A DNA stretch of 8,719 bases from CANLBN01 sp047634655 (GTDB lineage: Bacteria > Pseudomonadota > Gammaproteobacteria > Pseudomonadales > Cellvibrionaceae): the NCBI GenBank assembly GCA_047634655.1, contig JBLIHY010000090.1, positions 1 to 8,719 on the forward strand, written 5' to 3'. Position numbers and translations under genes: made by a program. Of the stretch, positions 1 through 6,241 are shown piece after piece (the stretch's first letter is position 1; each line of letters starts with the position of its first letter). The notes beneath the pieces are model-generated. The model made no database searches. It was not told where the DNA came from and saw only the letters and a list, made by a program, of their open reading frames with translations.

Positions 1-134
1 TTTGCCTGTGAATTGATGATGAGGAACGACCAAAGGATCTAGCTATTGACCAGATAGAATCGCCTTGCCCGTAGCGGTCCCAAAATAAAGGACTTCATTG
101 AATCTGTGTATTTTAGTCGGGTTCGATCAACCAT
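1..134 (-). pseudogene. IS30-family transposase, N-terminal fragment, frameshifted and cut by the window edge
   Basis: Read on the minus strand from an ATG at 134-132, the sequence gives MVDRTRLKYTDSMKS down to position 90. After skipping one base it continues as LFWDRYGQGD and then SIWSIARSFGRSSSSIHRQ to position 2. From memory of the family, this matches the N-terminal domain of long IS30-type transposases: a tyrosine-rich lead-in, then an aromatic-W-(E/D)-R-(W/Y)-x-x-G-(D/E)-S segment, then a helix-turn-helix of the form IA-x-x-F-x-R-x-x-S-S-I. The break in frame lies at about 86-92, so the gene is not translatable as it stands unless the base is an error. The catalytic DDE part would lie left of position 1 and cannot be seen. 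A transposase of this kind binds the element ends and catalyses copy-out transposition. I am fairly sure of the family and less sure whether the frameshift is biological. Confidence 0.7.
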
Positions 135-165
135 GATGCAACACTCCACTTTTACTTAGTATAGT

Positions 166-192
166 AGGGTGTTGCGTTGACCAGTTGAACTC
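166..192. repeat. Possible terminal inverted repeat / outer end of the IS30-family element
   Basis: The stretch GGTGTTGCGTTGA (168-180) lies just upstream of the transposase start, where the left end of the element should be. Read into the element it becomes TCAACGCAACACC, which resembles IS30-family ends as I remember them. A partial inverted copy, GCAACAC at 138-144 against GTGTTGC at 169-175, sits between it and the start codon. The partner end is outside the window, so the exact boundary and any target-site duplication cannot be fixed. Confidence 0.35.
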
Positions 193-373
193 ACATGGCT
201 GAAGCTACCGACACTGGGGGGGTTGTAGAAATCAACATAGGCCATAGTACAAAGCACCCTGCGTCATAAAAATACGTCACCATTGAATTTTTTAATGGCG
301 GACCTGTCATAAAAGTCAATTAAATTCGTATAACTTCATAATCAATTTGACTCTTGAACTAACGGGAAATTTT
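193..373. other. AT-rich intergenic region upstream of htpX, with weak promoter candidates
   Basis: No convincing gene is present. A 24-codon ORF from the ATG at 195 has no ribosome site. Two weak promoter readings exist. One is a TATAAC -10-like hexamer at 329-334 without a good -35. The other is ATTGAAT at 282-288 followed by a CCTGTCATAA stretch at 303-312, which loosely recalls a heat-shock sigma-32 site (CTTGAA and CCCCAT-like boxes). E. coli htpX is known to respond to sigma-32 and to the Cpx envelope-stress system, so the second reading is attractive but unproven. Confidence 0.3.
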
Positions 374-1264
374 ATGTTGCGCATTGGCCTATTTTTAATG
401 ACTAATATTGCAGTCATTTTTATTCTTAGTATTACTCTGAAGTTGTTCGGTATCGAGCATTATCTGCAAGGAACAGGACTAAACTACACCAGTCTTCTGA
501 TTTACTGTGCGATCTTCGGTTTTGTCGGTTCTTTTATTTCTCTTTTTATATCCAAGTGGATGGCAAAACGGGGGACAGGCACACAAGTCATTGAGGAACC
601 GCGGACTCCAGAAGAGCGTTGGCTAGTAGAGACTGTTCGCGAATTAGCTGAAAAAGCGGGTATTGGTATGCCGGAGGTTGGCATTTTCCCCACCCCCGAA
701 TCTAATGCTTTTGCCACTGGGTGGAATCGAAACAATGCTTTAGTAGCCGTGAGTCAAGGGCTTCTTCAACGCTTCAATCGCGACGAGGCTCGTGCGGTTT
801 TAGCCCATGAAATTGGCCACGTGGCCAATGGTGATATGGTAACTCTTAGTTTGTTACAGGGAGTTGTAAATACCTTTGTAATGTTCTTTGCTCGCGTCAT
901 TGGCCATACAGTCGATAAAGTGATCTTCAAAAACGAGCGAGGCCATGGCATCGCCTTCTGGGTTGTAACAATAGTTGCGGAAGTAGTATTAGCTGTATTG
1001 GCGAGCATCATCGTGATGAAATTTTCTCGCTACAGGGAGTTCAGGGCGGATGCGGCTGGAGCGAGGTTAGCAGATCGTGGAGCCATGATCGGCGCTTTGA
1101 ATCGCCTGTTGAGTGAGCAGCGCGCTCAAATACCCAGCTCCATGCCTGACAGTATGCATGCATTTGGTATCAGCGGCGGTTTTAAGCAAACCTTCAGTAA
1201 ACTGTTTGCCAGTCACCCGCCACTAGAAGAGCGGATACGCGCTCTGCAGACTAATATGTCATAG
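374..1264 (+). CDS. htpX: HtpX membrane-bound zinc metalloprotease
   Basis: This is a 296-residue M48-family protease of the inner membrane, close to the 293-residue E. coli HtpX, which degrades misfolded membrane proteins together with FtsH. Hydrophobic segments lie at about 3-25 and 38-60, followed by a cytoplasmic stretch with the ERWLV and NAFATG motifs. The zinc site is HEIGH at 145-149, with the glutamate of REFRADA (Glu222) as the probable third ligand, so it looks catalytically intact. Two further hydrophobic segments lie at roughly 158-178 and 193-216, and the HPPLEERI motif is near the C-terminus. I chose the ATG at 374 because MLRIGLFLMTNIAV aligns with the start of E. coli HtpX. 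An in-frame TTG at 347 would add nine residues that do not look conserved. The upstream GGGA is only a weak ribosome site. The gene is monocistronic and converges on the lipoprotein gene. Confidence 0.96.
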   Translation: MLRIGLFLMTNIAVIFILSITLKLFGIEHYLQGTGLNYTSLLIYCAIFGFVGSFISLFISKWMAKRGTGTQVIEEPRTPEERWLVETVRELAEKAGIGMPEVGIFPTPESNAFATGWNRNNALVAVSQGLLQRFNRDEARAVLAHEIGHVANGDMVTLSLLQGVVNTFVMFFARVIGHTVDKVIFKNERGHGIAFWVVTIVAEVVLAVLASIIVMKFSRYREFRADAAGARLADRGAMIGALNRLLSEQRAQIPSSMPDSMHAFGISGGFKQTFSKLFASHPPLEERIRALQTNMS

Positions 1265-1270
1265 AATAAG

Positions 1271-1297
1271 AGAGTCGCGGTCTATTGGCGCGACTCT
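1271..1297. terminator. Hairpin between convergent htpX and OmpA-like lipoprotein gene
   Basis: AGAGTCGCG at 1271-1279 pairs perfectly with CGCGACTCT at 1289-1297 across a 9-base loop. It starts seven bases after the htpX stop and sits 20 bases beyond the stop of the opposing gene, which suits a shared bidirectional terminator. No clear T-tract follows on either strand, so it may act as an mRNA 3' stabiliser rather than an intrinsic terminator. Confidence 0.55.
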
Positions 1298-1317
1298 GCA
1301 TCAGTTTATCTCAGGAA

Positions 1318-1965
1318 TTAAACATCGGGTTCAATTAATAGCTCAACTCGACGATTTTCAGCGCGGCCCGCTACTGTATTATTGGCGACGACAGGACGCG
1401 TTTCACCATAACCCACTACGAATAAACGATTTCGATCAACCCCCTGACTGCGCAGGTAGTCAGCAACACTCGACGCTCGACGAACCGACAGTCGCTGATT
1501 GTAATTCGATGAACCTGTTGAATCCGTATGTCCAGCGACTTGAAGCAAAGTTTCGTCATATTCATTCAGTACTTTAACAACCGAACTCAATGTATTGTAG
1601 ATAGAAGTATTTAACGTTGCTTGATCACTTGCGAAAGTAATGCTGTTGGGCATAACGAGACGTAGGTTGTCGCCTTCTCGAACAATCTGTACACCGCTGT
1701 TAACCAATTCTTGCCGCAGTTTTCTCTCTTGGGCATCCATGTAGGCGCCAATACTTACTCCCGCTAGACCACAGGCAAGAGCAGCCTTCTGTGCTCGCCC
1801 ACTGTCTTTTCGAGAACCTAATACTCCGCAGAGTACCGCGCCAATTGCCCCATACTTGGTGGCTTTGTTCACCTTTTTTTCGCCGGTGTAAGCATCTTGA
1901 GTTTCACAAGCGGCCAGCAGTAATAAAAATGCTAGTGTAATGGACGCAAGTTTCAATATTTTCAT
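1318..1965 (-). CDS. OmpA-family outer-membrane lipoprotein (YiaD-like)
   Basis: The 215-residue protein is probably anchored in the outer membrane and grips peptidoglycan, tying envelope to wall. Residues 1-20 form a lipoprotein signal ending in the lipobox LAAC with Cys20 as the lipidation site. The next residue is Glu, not Asp, which by the Lol rule favours outer-membrane sorting. A glycine-rich hydrophobic stretch (about 38-75: GAIGAVLCGVLG, then CGLAGVSIGAY) resembles the glycine zipper of YiaD-type proteins. Residues 106-212 are an OmpA C-terminal domain, with GHTDSTG, YNQRLSVRRASSV, GYGETRP and the closing NRRVEL. By alignment to OmpA, Asp148 and Arg163 should contact diaminopimelate. 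A GAGAGG ribosome site (1974-1979) stands eight bases before the ATG. The exact biological role of this family is not well defined. Confidence 0.9.
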   Translation of the reverse strand: MKILKLASITLAFLLLLAACETQDAYTGEKKVNKATKYGAIGAVLCGVLGSRKDSGRAQKAALACGLAGVSIGAYMDAQERKLRQELVNSGVQIVREGDNLRLVMPNSITFASDQATLNTSIYNTLSSVVKVLNEYDETLLQVAGHTDSTGSSNYNQRLSVRRASSVADYLRSQGVDRNRLFVVGYGETRPVVANNTVAGRAENRRVELLIEPDV

Positions 1966-2066
1966 GGTCTAAGCCTCTCTAAAGTTGTGATGGTTTCTGT
2001 CGAATATGGAAATAGCTTCCCTGTAAAATTATTATTGCATTTAGAGCGCTTTGTGCATCGATACAT
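1962..2066 (-). CDS. Candidate 34-codon small ORF coupled to the lipoprotein gene
   Basis: An ORF too short for usual gene calling begins at the ATG 2066-2064, nine bases after a good AGGAG ribosome site (2076-2080). Its peptide begins MYRCTKRSKCNNNF and ends TLERLRP. The TGA stop (1964-1962) overlaps the lipoprotein ATG as ATGA, the classic translational-coupling arrangement, and the ORF also covers the lipoprotein's own ribosome site. It has no signal peptide or membrane segment, two cysteines and a basic character. I recognise no family. It could be a leader peptide that tunes lipoprotein translation, or a chance ORF. Only the ribosome site and the exact overlap argue for it. Confidence 0.25.
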   Translation of the reverse strand: MYRCTKRSKCNNNFTGKLFPYSTETITTLERLRP

Positions 2067-2119
2067 TAAAGGAAACTCCTAAAAGTATGCCGCGAGTGTA
2101 TTTTTATCAGTACTTTAAC

Positions 2120-2140
2120 GACCTTCTCGGCTCGAAGGTC
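2120..2140. terminator. Small hairpin downstream of pykA, possible terminator
   Basis: GACCTTC at 2120-2126 pairs with GAAGGTC at 2134-2140 across a 7-base loop, about 75 bases beyond the pykA stop on the minus strand. No T-tract follows on the minus strand. It is the only tidy hairpin in the 250-base gap between pykA and the lipoprotein gene. The same gap should also hold the lipoprotein promoter, for which I see no clear -35/-10 pair. Confidence 0.3.
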
Positions 2141-2215
2141 TGAAAAGACATTATGGTTTTTCCTATGCGACTGAATGTCGTGGTTATTGTAGGTATTAGT
2201 GGCGTGGCGCATGTG

Positions 2216-3664
2216 CTAATTGTTTTCACTGTCTACTTTGAGTATTTTCATACCGTTAGTGCCGCCGGTTAGGTTATCGAGATCGCCCTTGGTAATAATC
2301 ACTAGATCCCCCTTTTTTACGTAATTACGTCGAATTAGTTGCTGGATCGCCCGTTGATTAGTTAGCGATGGATCCTCGTCGAAATCATGAAATGGAATCG
2401 ACTCTACACCGAGGTACAACGCTACTCTTGACATGGTCTTTTCGTGATGAGAGAAGGCGTAAATAGGTAATGACGAGTTAAATCTTGACATCAACAATGG
2501 AGTGTAACCACTTTCGGTAAAGGCGATGATAGCGGTTACGCCTTCCATGTGATTAGCGGTGTACATTGCCGCCATGCCGATGGATTCGTCAATAGCACTG
2601 AATTTGCGACTGACCCGATGGTCGGAAATGCGCACGTAGGGGTAAAGCTCCGCACCTCGGATAGCTCGAGCCATTGCGTTGACAGCTTTTACCGGGTACT
2701 TCCCAGCCGCTGTTTCAGCAGAAAGCATGACGGCGTCGGTCCCGTCGATCACTGCGTTTGCTACATCAAAAATCTCGGCGCGCGTAGGCAGTGGACTTGT
2801 AATCATAGACTCCATCATTTGGGTCGCTGTAATTACACATTTATTCAAGCGGCGCGCTCGTATAATAATGCGCTTCTGTACAGCTACTAACTCTGCGTCA
2901 CCTATTTCTACACCAAGATCACCGCGTGCCACCATGACGCCGTCTGAGGCGCGGATCAGGCCATCTAGAGTGTCATCGTTAACGACCGCCTCTGCTCGTT
3001 CAATTTTGGCAACGATACCGGCGTTGCCTTTTGCTCTCTGTAAAAGCTCGCGCGTTAAATCAATGTCTTGTGCCGAGCGCGGGAAAGAAACTGCCAGGTA
3101 GTCCACATCGATAGCGGCAGCTAGTTTGATATCCTTCACATCTTTTTCAGTCAGGGCGGGCGCAGACAGGCCGCCACCTTGGCGATTAACTCCCTTGTTG
3201 TTCGATAGAATGCCACCGGTTTGAACAAGGCAGTGAATTTTTTTGTCTTCGATAGACTCAACCACTAGCTCGATGCGCCCATCATCCAATAATAAGATGT
3301 CGCCCACCTTGCAATCTTCCGGTAAGTTTTTGTAGTCGATCCCAACAACTTGCTGATTGCCGGCGTCCCTCCTCAGTTCCGCGTCTAAGGTAAAAGAATC
3401 GTCGGTTTTTAAGCTAATAGAGCCATCGACAAAACAGGCAATACGAATCTTAGGTCCCTGTAAATCACCTAAAATAGCGATATGGCAGTGATGTTTTTTT
3501 GCCAGTTCGCGAACCTGTAAAGCTCGCCGTCGATGATCTTCAGGCAAACCGTGGGAAAAATTCATGCGAACCACATTTACTCCGGCCGTAACTAATGCCT
3601 CCAGAACCCCCTTCTCATCAGTGGCTGGGCCAAGTGTAGCGACAATCTTCGTACGTCTTTGCAT
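2216..3664 (-). CDS. pykA: Pyruvate kinase, PykA type
   Basis: The enzyme transfers phosphate from phosphoenolpyruvate to ADP, the last step of glycolysis, in the cytoplasm. At 482 residues it is a full-length bacterial pyruvate kinase. The start MQRRTKIVATLGPAT and the NFSHG motif (35-39) open the TIM barrel. A B domain covers roughly 70-170, including GDILLLDDGR and LSNNKG. The signature IVAKIERAEAV carries catalytic Lys220 and metal ligand Glu222, and MVARGDLGVEI supplies Asp249. ITATQMMESMI and GTDAVMLSAETA follow, then the C-terminal regulatory domain from about 355. LSNNKG, GGGLSA and ERAEAV follow E. coli PykA (type II, AMP-activated) more closely than PykF, so I use pykA. The ribosome site before the ATG is weak (AGAGA). 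The gene is transcribed away from the rpsP operon, and no other glycolytic gene is next to it. Confidence 0.96.
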   Translation of the reverse strand: MQRRTKIVATLGPATDEKGVLEALVTAGVNVVRMNFSHGLPEDHRRRALQVRELAKKHHCHIAILGDLQGPKIRIACFVDGSISLKTDDSFTLDAELRRDAGNQQVVGIDYKNLPEDCKVGDILLLDDGRIELVVESIEDKKIHCLVQTGGILSNNKGVNRQGGGLSAPALTEKDVKDIKLAAAIDVDYLAVSFPRSAQDIDLTRELLQRAKGNAGIVAKIERAEAVVNDDTLDGLIRASDGVMVARGDLGVEIGDAELVAVQKRIIIRARRLNKCVITATQMMESMITSPLPTRAEIFDVANAVIDGTDAVMLSAETAAGKYPVKAVNAMARAIRGAELYPYVRISDHRVSRKFSAIDESIGMAAMYTANHMEGVTAIIAFTESGYTPLLMSRFNSSLPIYAFSHHEKTMSRVALYLGVESIPFHDFDEDPSLTNQRAIQQLIRRNYVKKGDLVIITKGDLDNLTGGTNGMKILKVDSENN

Positions 3665-3790
3665 ATCAACTATCTCTGCTTAATATTTACAATTAATGGT
3701 GACCGAGTTATTTTCGAGATCTTAATCTTTAAGTGGTAATGTTGTTGTCCTTCGCAATCGATTATCTATTTGTTCAGTAAGACTTGGTGG

Positions 3791-3819
3791 TATACAGATT
3801 TAAAAGTTTCCCGTAGAAT
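3791..3819 (+). promoter_or_regulatory. Candidate sigma-70 promoter for the rpsP operon
   Basis: TATACA (3791-3796) and TAGAAT (3814-3819) are separated by 17 bases and followed by a GC-containing discriminator, GTTGCGC. This arrangement is common for growth-rate-regulated translation genes. It would give a leader of about 280 bases before rpsP. The alternative is the TATAAT at 3962-3967, which is closer to the gene but lacks a good -35. Confidence 0.4.
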
Positions 3820-4048
3820 GTTGCGCTCGATTTATTGGGGAAAACCGATAACTCAGAGGGCATCGCGCTACTATTATTGATGCTTCGCGGGAAGCTAATA
3901 TGAAATCGATGATCACGCCCTATTTAATATGTCGATAGGGCTTCACTCTAATATACTACCTTATAATATTTCAGTGTTTCGATGGGTCAGATGTAGAATA
4001 TTCTTACGCACCACGATTTAATAGTCACCTTGGAATCGCTGAATTTAC

Positions 4049-4064
4049 GCCGCCGTTAGGCGGC
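4049..4064 (+). repeat. GC-rich hairpin in the rpsP leader
   Basis: GCCGCC (4049-4054) pairs with GGCGGC (4059-4064) around a GTTA loop, 40 bases upstream of the rpsP start. It would be a very stable stem in the mRNA leader. No T-tract follows, so simple termination is unlikely. RNA processing or translational control is possible but not shown. Confidence 0.45.
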
Positions 4065-4104
4065 ACTCGAACTTAAATATTGAAAGACACTAGGATACTA
4101 ATTA

Positions 4105-4359
4105 ATGGTTACTATTCGATTATCTCGCGGCGGCTCAAAAAAGCGCCCATTTTATCACCTGACGGTTGCGGATAGCCGCGATCCACGAGATGGCCGCTTT
4201 ATTGAACGTGTGGGCTTCTTCAACCCAATCGCTCGTGGTCAAGAGGAACGTCTTCGTACTAATCAGGAGCGAATTGAGTACTGGATGTCCCATGGTGCCC
4301 AACTCTCTGATCGCGTTGCCTCACTGTTAAAGCAACAAGCTAAAGTAGGCGCTGAGTAG
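4105..4359 (+). CDS. rpsP: 30S ribosomal protein S16
   Basis: The 84-residue protein is the usual length for S16, which binds 16S rRNA early and stabilises the 30S body. The hallmark start MVTIRLSRGGSKKRPFYHL is followed by VADSRDPRDGRFIERVGFFNP, which identifies the family directly. The AGGA element near 4092-4095 stands about nine bases before the ATG. It is the first gene of the conserved rpsP-rimM-trmD-rplS operon, and rimM follows after 13 bases. Confidence 0.97.
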   Translation: MVTIRLSRGGSKKRPFYHLTVADSRDPRDGRFIERVGFFNPIARGQEERLRTNQERIEYWMSHGAQLSDRVASLLKQQAKVGAE

Positions 4360-4372
4360 TTCTCGAATTACT

Positions 4373-4900
4373 ATGCCCAATTTTTTTGAGGCCGGGCAAC
4401 TCAGCAGCGCATACGGAATTAAAGGGTGGTTAAAAGTTCATTCCTACACGGAACCGACCATCAATCTATTTCGTTACCAACCCTGGCAGTTAGAAACTCG
4501 CGACGGCCTAAAGCCCGTAGATCTACTTGAGTGGCGGCCTCACGGTAAGATTTTTGTCGTGCAGGTCCAGGGGATAGAAAATCGCAACCAAGCTGAGACA
4601 CTTTGCCCCGCCACAATTGTCGTCGATAAATCTCTGCTCCCGGCGCTAGAAAAACACGAACACTACTGGCATGAGTTAGAAGGTTGCCGAGTCTTGAGCA
4701 ACTACCGAGGTGTGGTCAGAGATTTGGGGGTAGTGAAGCGCATTATTGAGACTGGAGCCAACGACGTTTTAGAAGTTGTCGGAGATAAATCCAGTTTGGA
4801 TAGACGAGAGCGATTAATTCCCTATCTACCGGATCGATTTATTCAAGAGGTGGACTTGACCAATACTACAATTTTTGTCGATTGGGATCCTGATTTTTAG
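4373..4900 (+). CDS. rimM: Ribosome maturation factor RimM
   Basis: RimM (175 residues) helps assemble the 3' domain (head) of the 30S subunit and binds S19. The N-terminal RimM domain opens with AGQLSSAYGIKGWLKVHSYT (7-26), and YQPW follows at 35-38. The C-terminal PRC-barrel begins near residue 97 with HYWHELEGC, continues through ETGANDVLEV and RERLIPYL, and ends with the typical VDWDPDF. It lies 13 bases after rpsP with only a weak ribosome site of its own, so translation is probably coupled. trmD follows after 24 bases. Confidence 0.96.
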   Translation: MPNFFEAGQLSSAYGIKGWLKVHSYTEPTINLFRYQPWQLETRDGLKPVDLLEWRPHGKIFVVQVQGIENRNQAETLCPATIVVDKSLLPALEKHEHYWHELEGCRVLSNYRGVVRDLGVVKRIIETGANDVLEVVGDKSSLDRRERLIPYLPDRFIQEVDLTNTTIFVDWDPDF

Positions 4901-4924
4901 GAATTACACAGAGACGACTATGCA

Positions 4925-5683
4925 ATGAGAAGTGTTGTCGTAATCACCTTATTCCCAGAAATGTTTGCCGCCCTAACCGATTACGGAGTGACCGGTAGAG
5001 CTATAGAAAAAGGTCTCCTTAAGCTGAGTTTTATTAACCCTCGAGATTTTGCCGAGGATAAACGCCAGACAGTAGACGATCGCCCCTATGGCGGTGGCCC
5101 CGGAATGGTGATGAAGGTTCAGCCCTTGCAAGCCGCCATTAGGGCTGCCAGAGATCAGCTTGGTGAGCCGGCCAAAGTCGTGTATTTGTCGCCGCAAGGT
5201 GGCTTGCTAAATCAACTGCAAGTCCAACGCTTCGCAGAAGTGACTGACTATCAGCGCCTGATATTACTAAGTGGACGCTATGAAGGCGTCGATGAGCGTT
5301 TGCTGGTATCTGAAGTTGATGAAGAGTGGTCCATTGGCGATTATGTTCTCAGTGGTGGTGAATTTGCAGCAATGGTTATATTAGATGCAGTGATTCGCCT
5401 TCTTCCAGGAGCTCTTGGTCACGAAGATTCCGCCGAGCAAGATTCATTTAGCAACGGCCTTCTAGATTATCCTCAATATACTCGACCGGATGTCTATCAA
5501 GGTTTACCAGCGCCCGAAGTGCTGTTGTCTGGAAATCATCAACACATTGAACGCTGGCGTCTTCAGCAGTCCCTGGGGCGAACCTGGTTAAGAAGACCAG
5601 AACTGTTGAAACAGCTGAAATTAACCACCGAGCAAAAAGAATTACTAGACTCTTTTCAAAGAGTGCACGCGAAGTCCGAATAG
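4925..5683 (+). CDS. trmD: tRNA (guanine-37-N1) methyltransferase TrmD
   Basis: TrmD uses S-adenosylmethionine to methylate G37 next to the anticodon of tRNAs reading CUN, CCN and CGG, which prevents +1 frameshifting. The 252-residue protein carries the SPOUT trefoil-knot signatures: TVDDRPYGGGPGM (49-61), YLSPQGG (87-93), LSGRYEGVDER (115-125) and SIGDYVLSGGE (136-146). EQDSFSNGLLDYPQYTRP (171-188) contains Asp173, equivalent to the catalytic Asp169 of E. coli. The C-terminal GNHQHIERWR and SLGRTWLRRPELL motifs are tRNA-contacting. The ATG at 4920 is out of frame and stops at once, so 4925 is the start. Confidence 0.97.
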   Translation: MRSVVVITLFPEMFAALTDYGVTGRAIEKGLLKLSFINPRDFAEDKRQTVDDRPYGGGPGMVMKVQPLQAAIRAARDQLGEPAKVVYLSPQGGLLNQLQVQRFAEVTDYQRLILLSGRYEGVDERLLVSEVDEEWSIGDYVLSGGEFAAMVILDAVIRLLPGALGHEDSAEQDSFSNGLLDYPQYTRPDVYQGLPAPEVLLSGNHQHIERWRLQQSLGRTWLRRPELLKQLKLTTEQKELLDSFQRVHAKSE

Positions 5684-5780
5684 GCTAATGTCATCCCGGC
5701 GGAAAATCACCCAGCGGGCGCTTAGTATTAACCACGATTTTTGGCGGTGAAGTCACCAGCCTTTCGAAGAGGAAATTATC

Positions 5781-6131
5781 ATGACTAATAAAATTATTCA
5801 GGAACTGGACAAAGAGCAATTGAAAACCGACGTGCCAGATTTTTCACCAGGCGATACGGTTGTTGTTCAAGTAAAAGTAAAAGAAGGCAATCGCGAACGT
5901 CTTCAGGCCTATGAAGGTGTTGTTATTGGTAGACGCAGTCGCGGTCTGAATTCGGCATTTATCGTCCGCAAGATCTCTCATGGTGTTGGCGTTGAGCGTA
6001 CTTTCCAATTGCACAGCCCGCTGATTGATAGCATCACTGTGAAGCGTCGCGGCGATGTCCGCCAAGCTAAGCTCTATTATTTACGTGAGTTATCTGGTAA
6101 AGCTGCGCGGATTAAAGAGAAGCTCGGTTAG
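5781..6131 (+). CDS. rplS: 50S ribosomal protein L19
   Basis: L19 (116 residues, normal length) sits at the 30S-50S interface and contributes to an inter-subunit bridge. The family is clear from PDFSPGDTVVVQVKVKEG, the RLQAYEGVVIGRRSRGLN segment, GVGVERTFQLHSP and the end KLYYLRELSGKAARIKEKL. A strong AGAGG ribosome site (5768-5772) precedes the ATG. The 97-base spacer after trmD is much longer than the other gaps in the operon, which leaves room for an independent leader or processing site. L19 is needed in far greater amounts than TrmD, so differential expression across this spacer is likely. Confidence 0.97.
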   Translation: MTNKIIQELDKEQLKTDVPDFSPGDTVVVQVKVKEGNRERLQAYEGVVIGRRSRGLNSAFIVRKISHGVGVERTFQLHSPLIDSITVKRRGDVRQAKLYYLRELSGKAARIKEKLG

Positions 6132-6189
6132 TCTGAGCTAGTCTTTATAGTGCGTTAATTGAGAAGGTTTTTTAGAGTTTCTGGAAGTT

Positions 6190-6221
6190 GGAAAGTGAGA
6201 GGAACTGTCCTCTCACTTTCC
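6190..6221. terminator. Perfect 14-bp hairpin ending the rpsP operon, shared with the convergent gene
   Basis: GGAAAGTGAGAGGA (6190-6203) pairs perfectly with TCCTCTCACTTTCC (6208-6221) around an ACTG loop. It lies 58 bases after rplS and 20 bases beyond the stop of the opposing barrel gene. Its stability and position between two convergent stops argue for a bidirectional transcription end. Neither side has a clean T-tract (CATATTGACTTTT on the plus side), so it may block exonucleases or need Rho. Confidence 0.7.
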
Positions 6222-6241
6222 CATATTGACTTTTAGGGCCA

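Larger units (their letters stand above)
3665..4104. other. 440-base divergent intergenic region between pykA and rpsP
   Basis: This gap holds no convincing protein gene and must contain promoters for both directions. On the plus strand there is a well-spaced promoter candidate at 3791-3819, a perfect TATAAT at 3962-3967 with a poor -35, and several short inverted repeats: 3860-3864 with 3879-3883, 3882-3886 with 3891-3895, 3917-3923 with 3935-3941, and 4049-4054 with 4059-4064. A 12-codon ORF (3900-3938, peptide MKSMITPYLICR) ends inside the third of these. I found no clear pykA promoter and no trace of ffh, the gene often found next to rpsP in gammaproteobacteria. Confidence 0.5.

Noticed and set aside
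195..271. 24-codon ORF MAEATDTGGVVEINIG... upstream of htpX
   Set aside because: No ribosome site, no recognisable family, and it starts at the presumed end of the insertion element.
502..735. Minus-strand ORF inside htpX
   Set aside because: Antisense shadow of a clearly conserved gene, with no motif and no independent ribosome site.
2549..3101. Two plus-strand ORFs opposite pykA
   Set aside because: They overlap the conserved pyruvate kinase barrel in antisense, and their translations show no family features.
3900..3938. 12-codon ORF MKSMITPYLICR as an independent gene
   Set aside because: Too short and with a poor ribosome site that would be in a stem; kept only as part of the leader observation.
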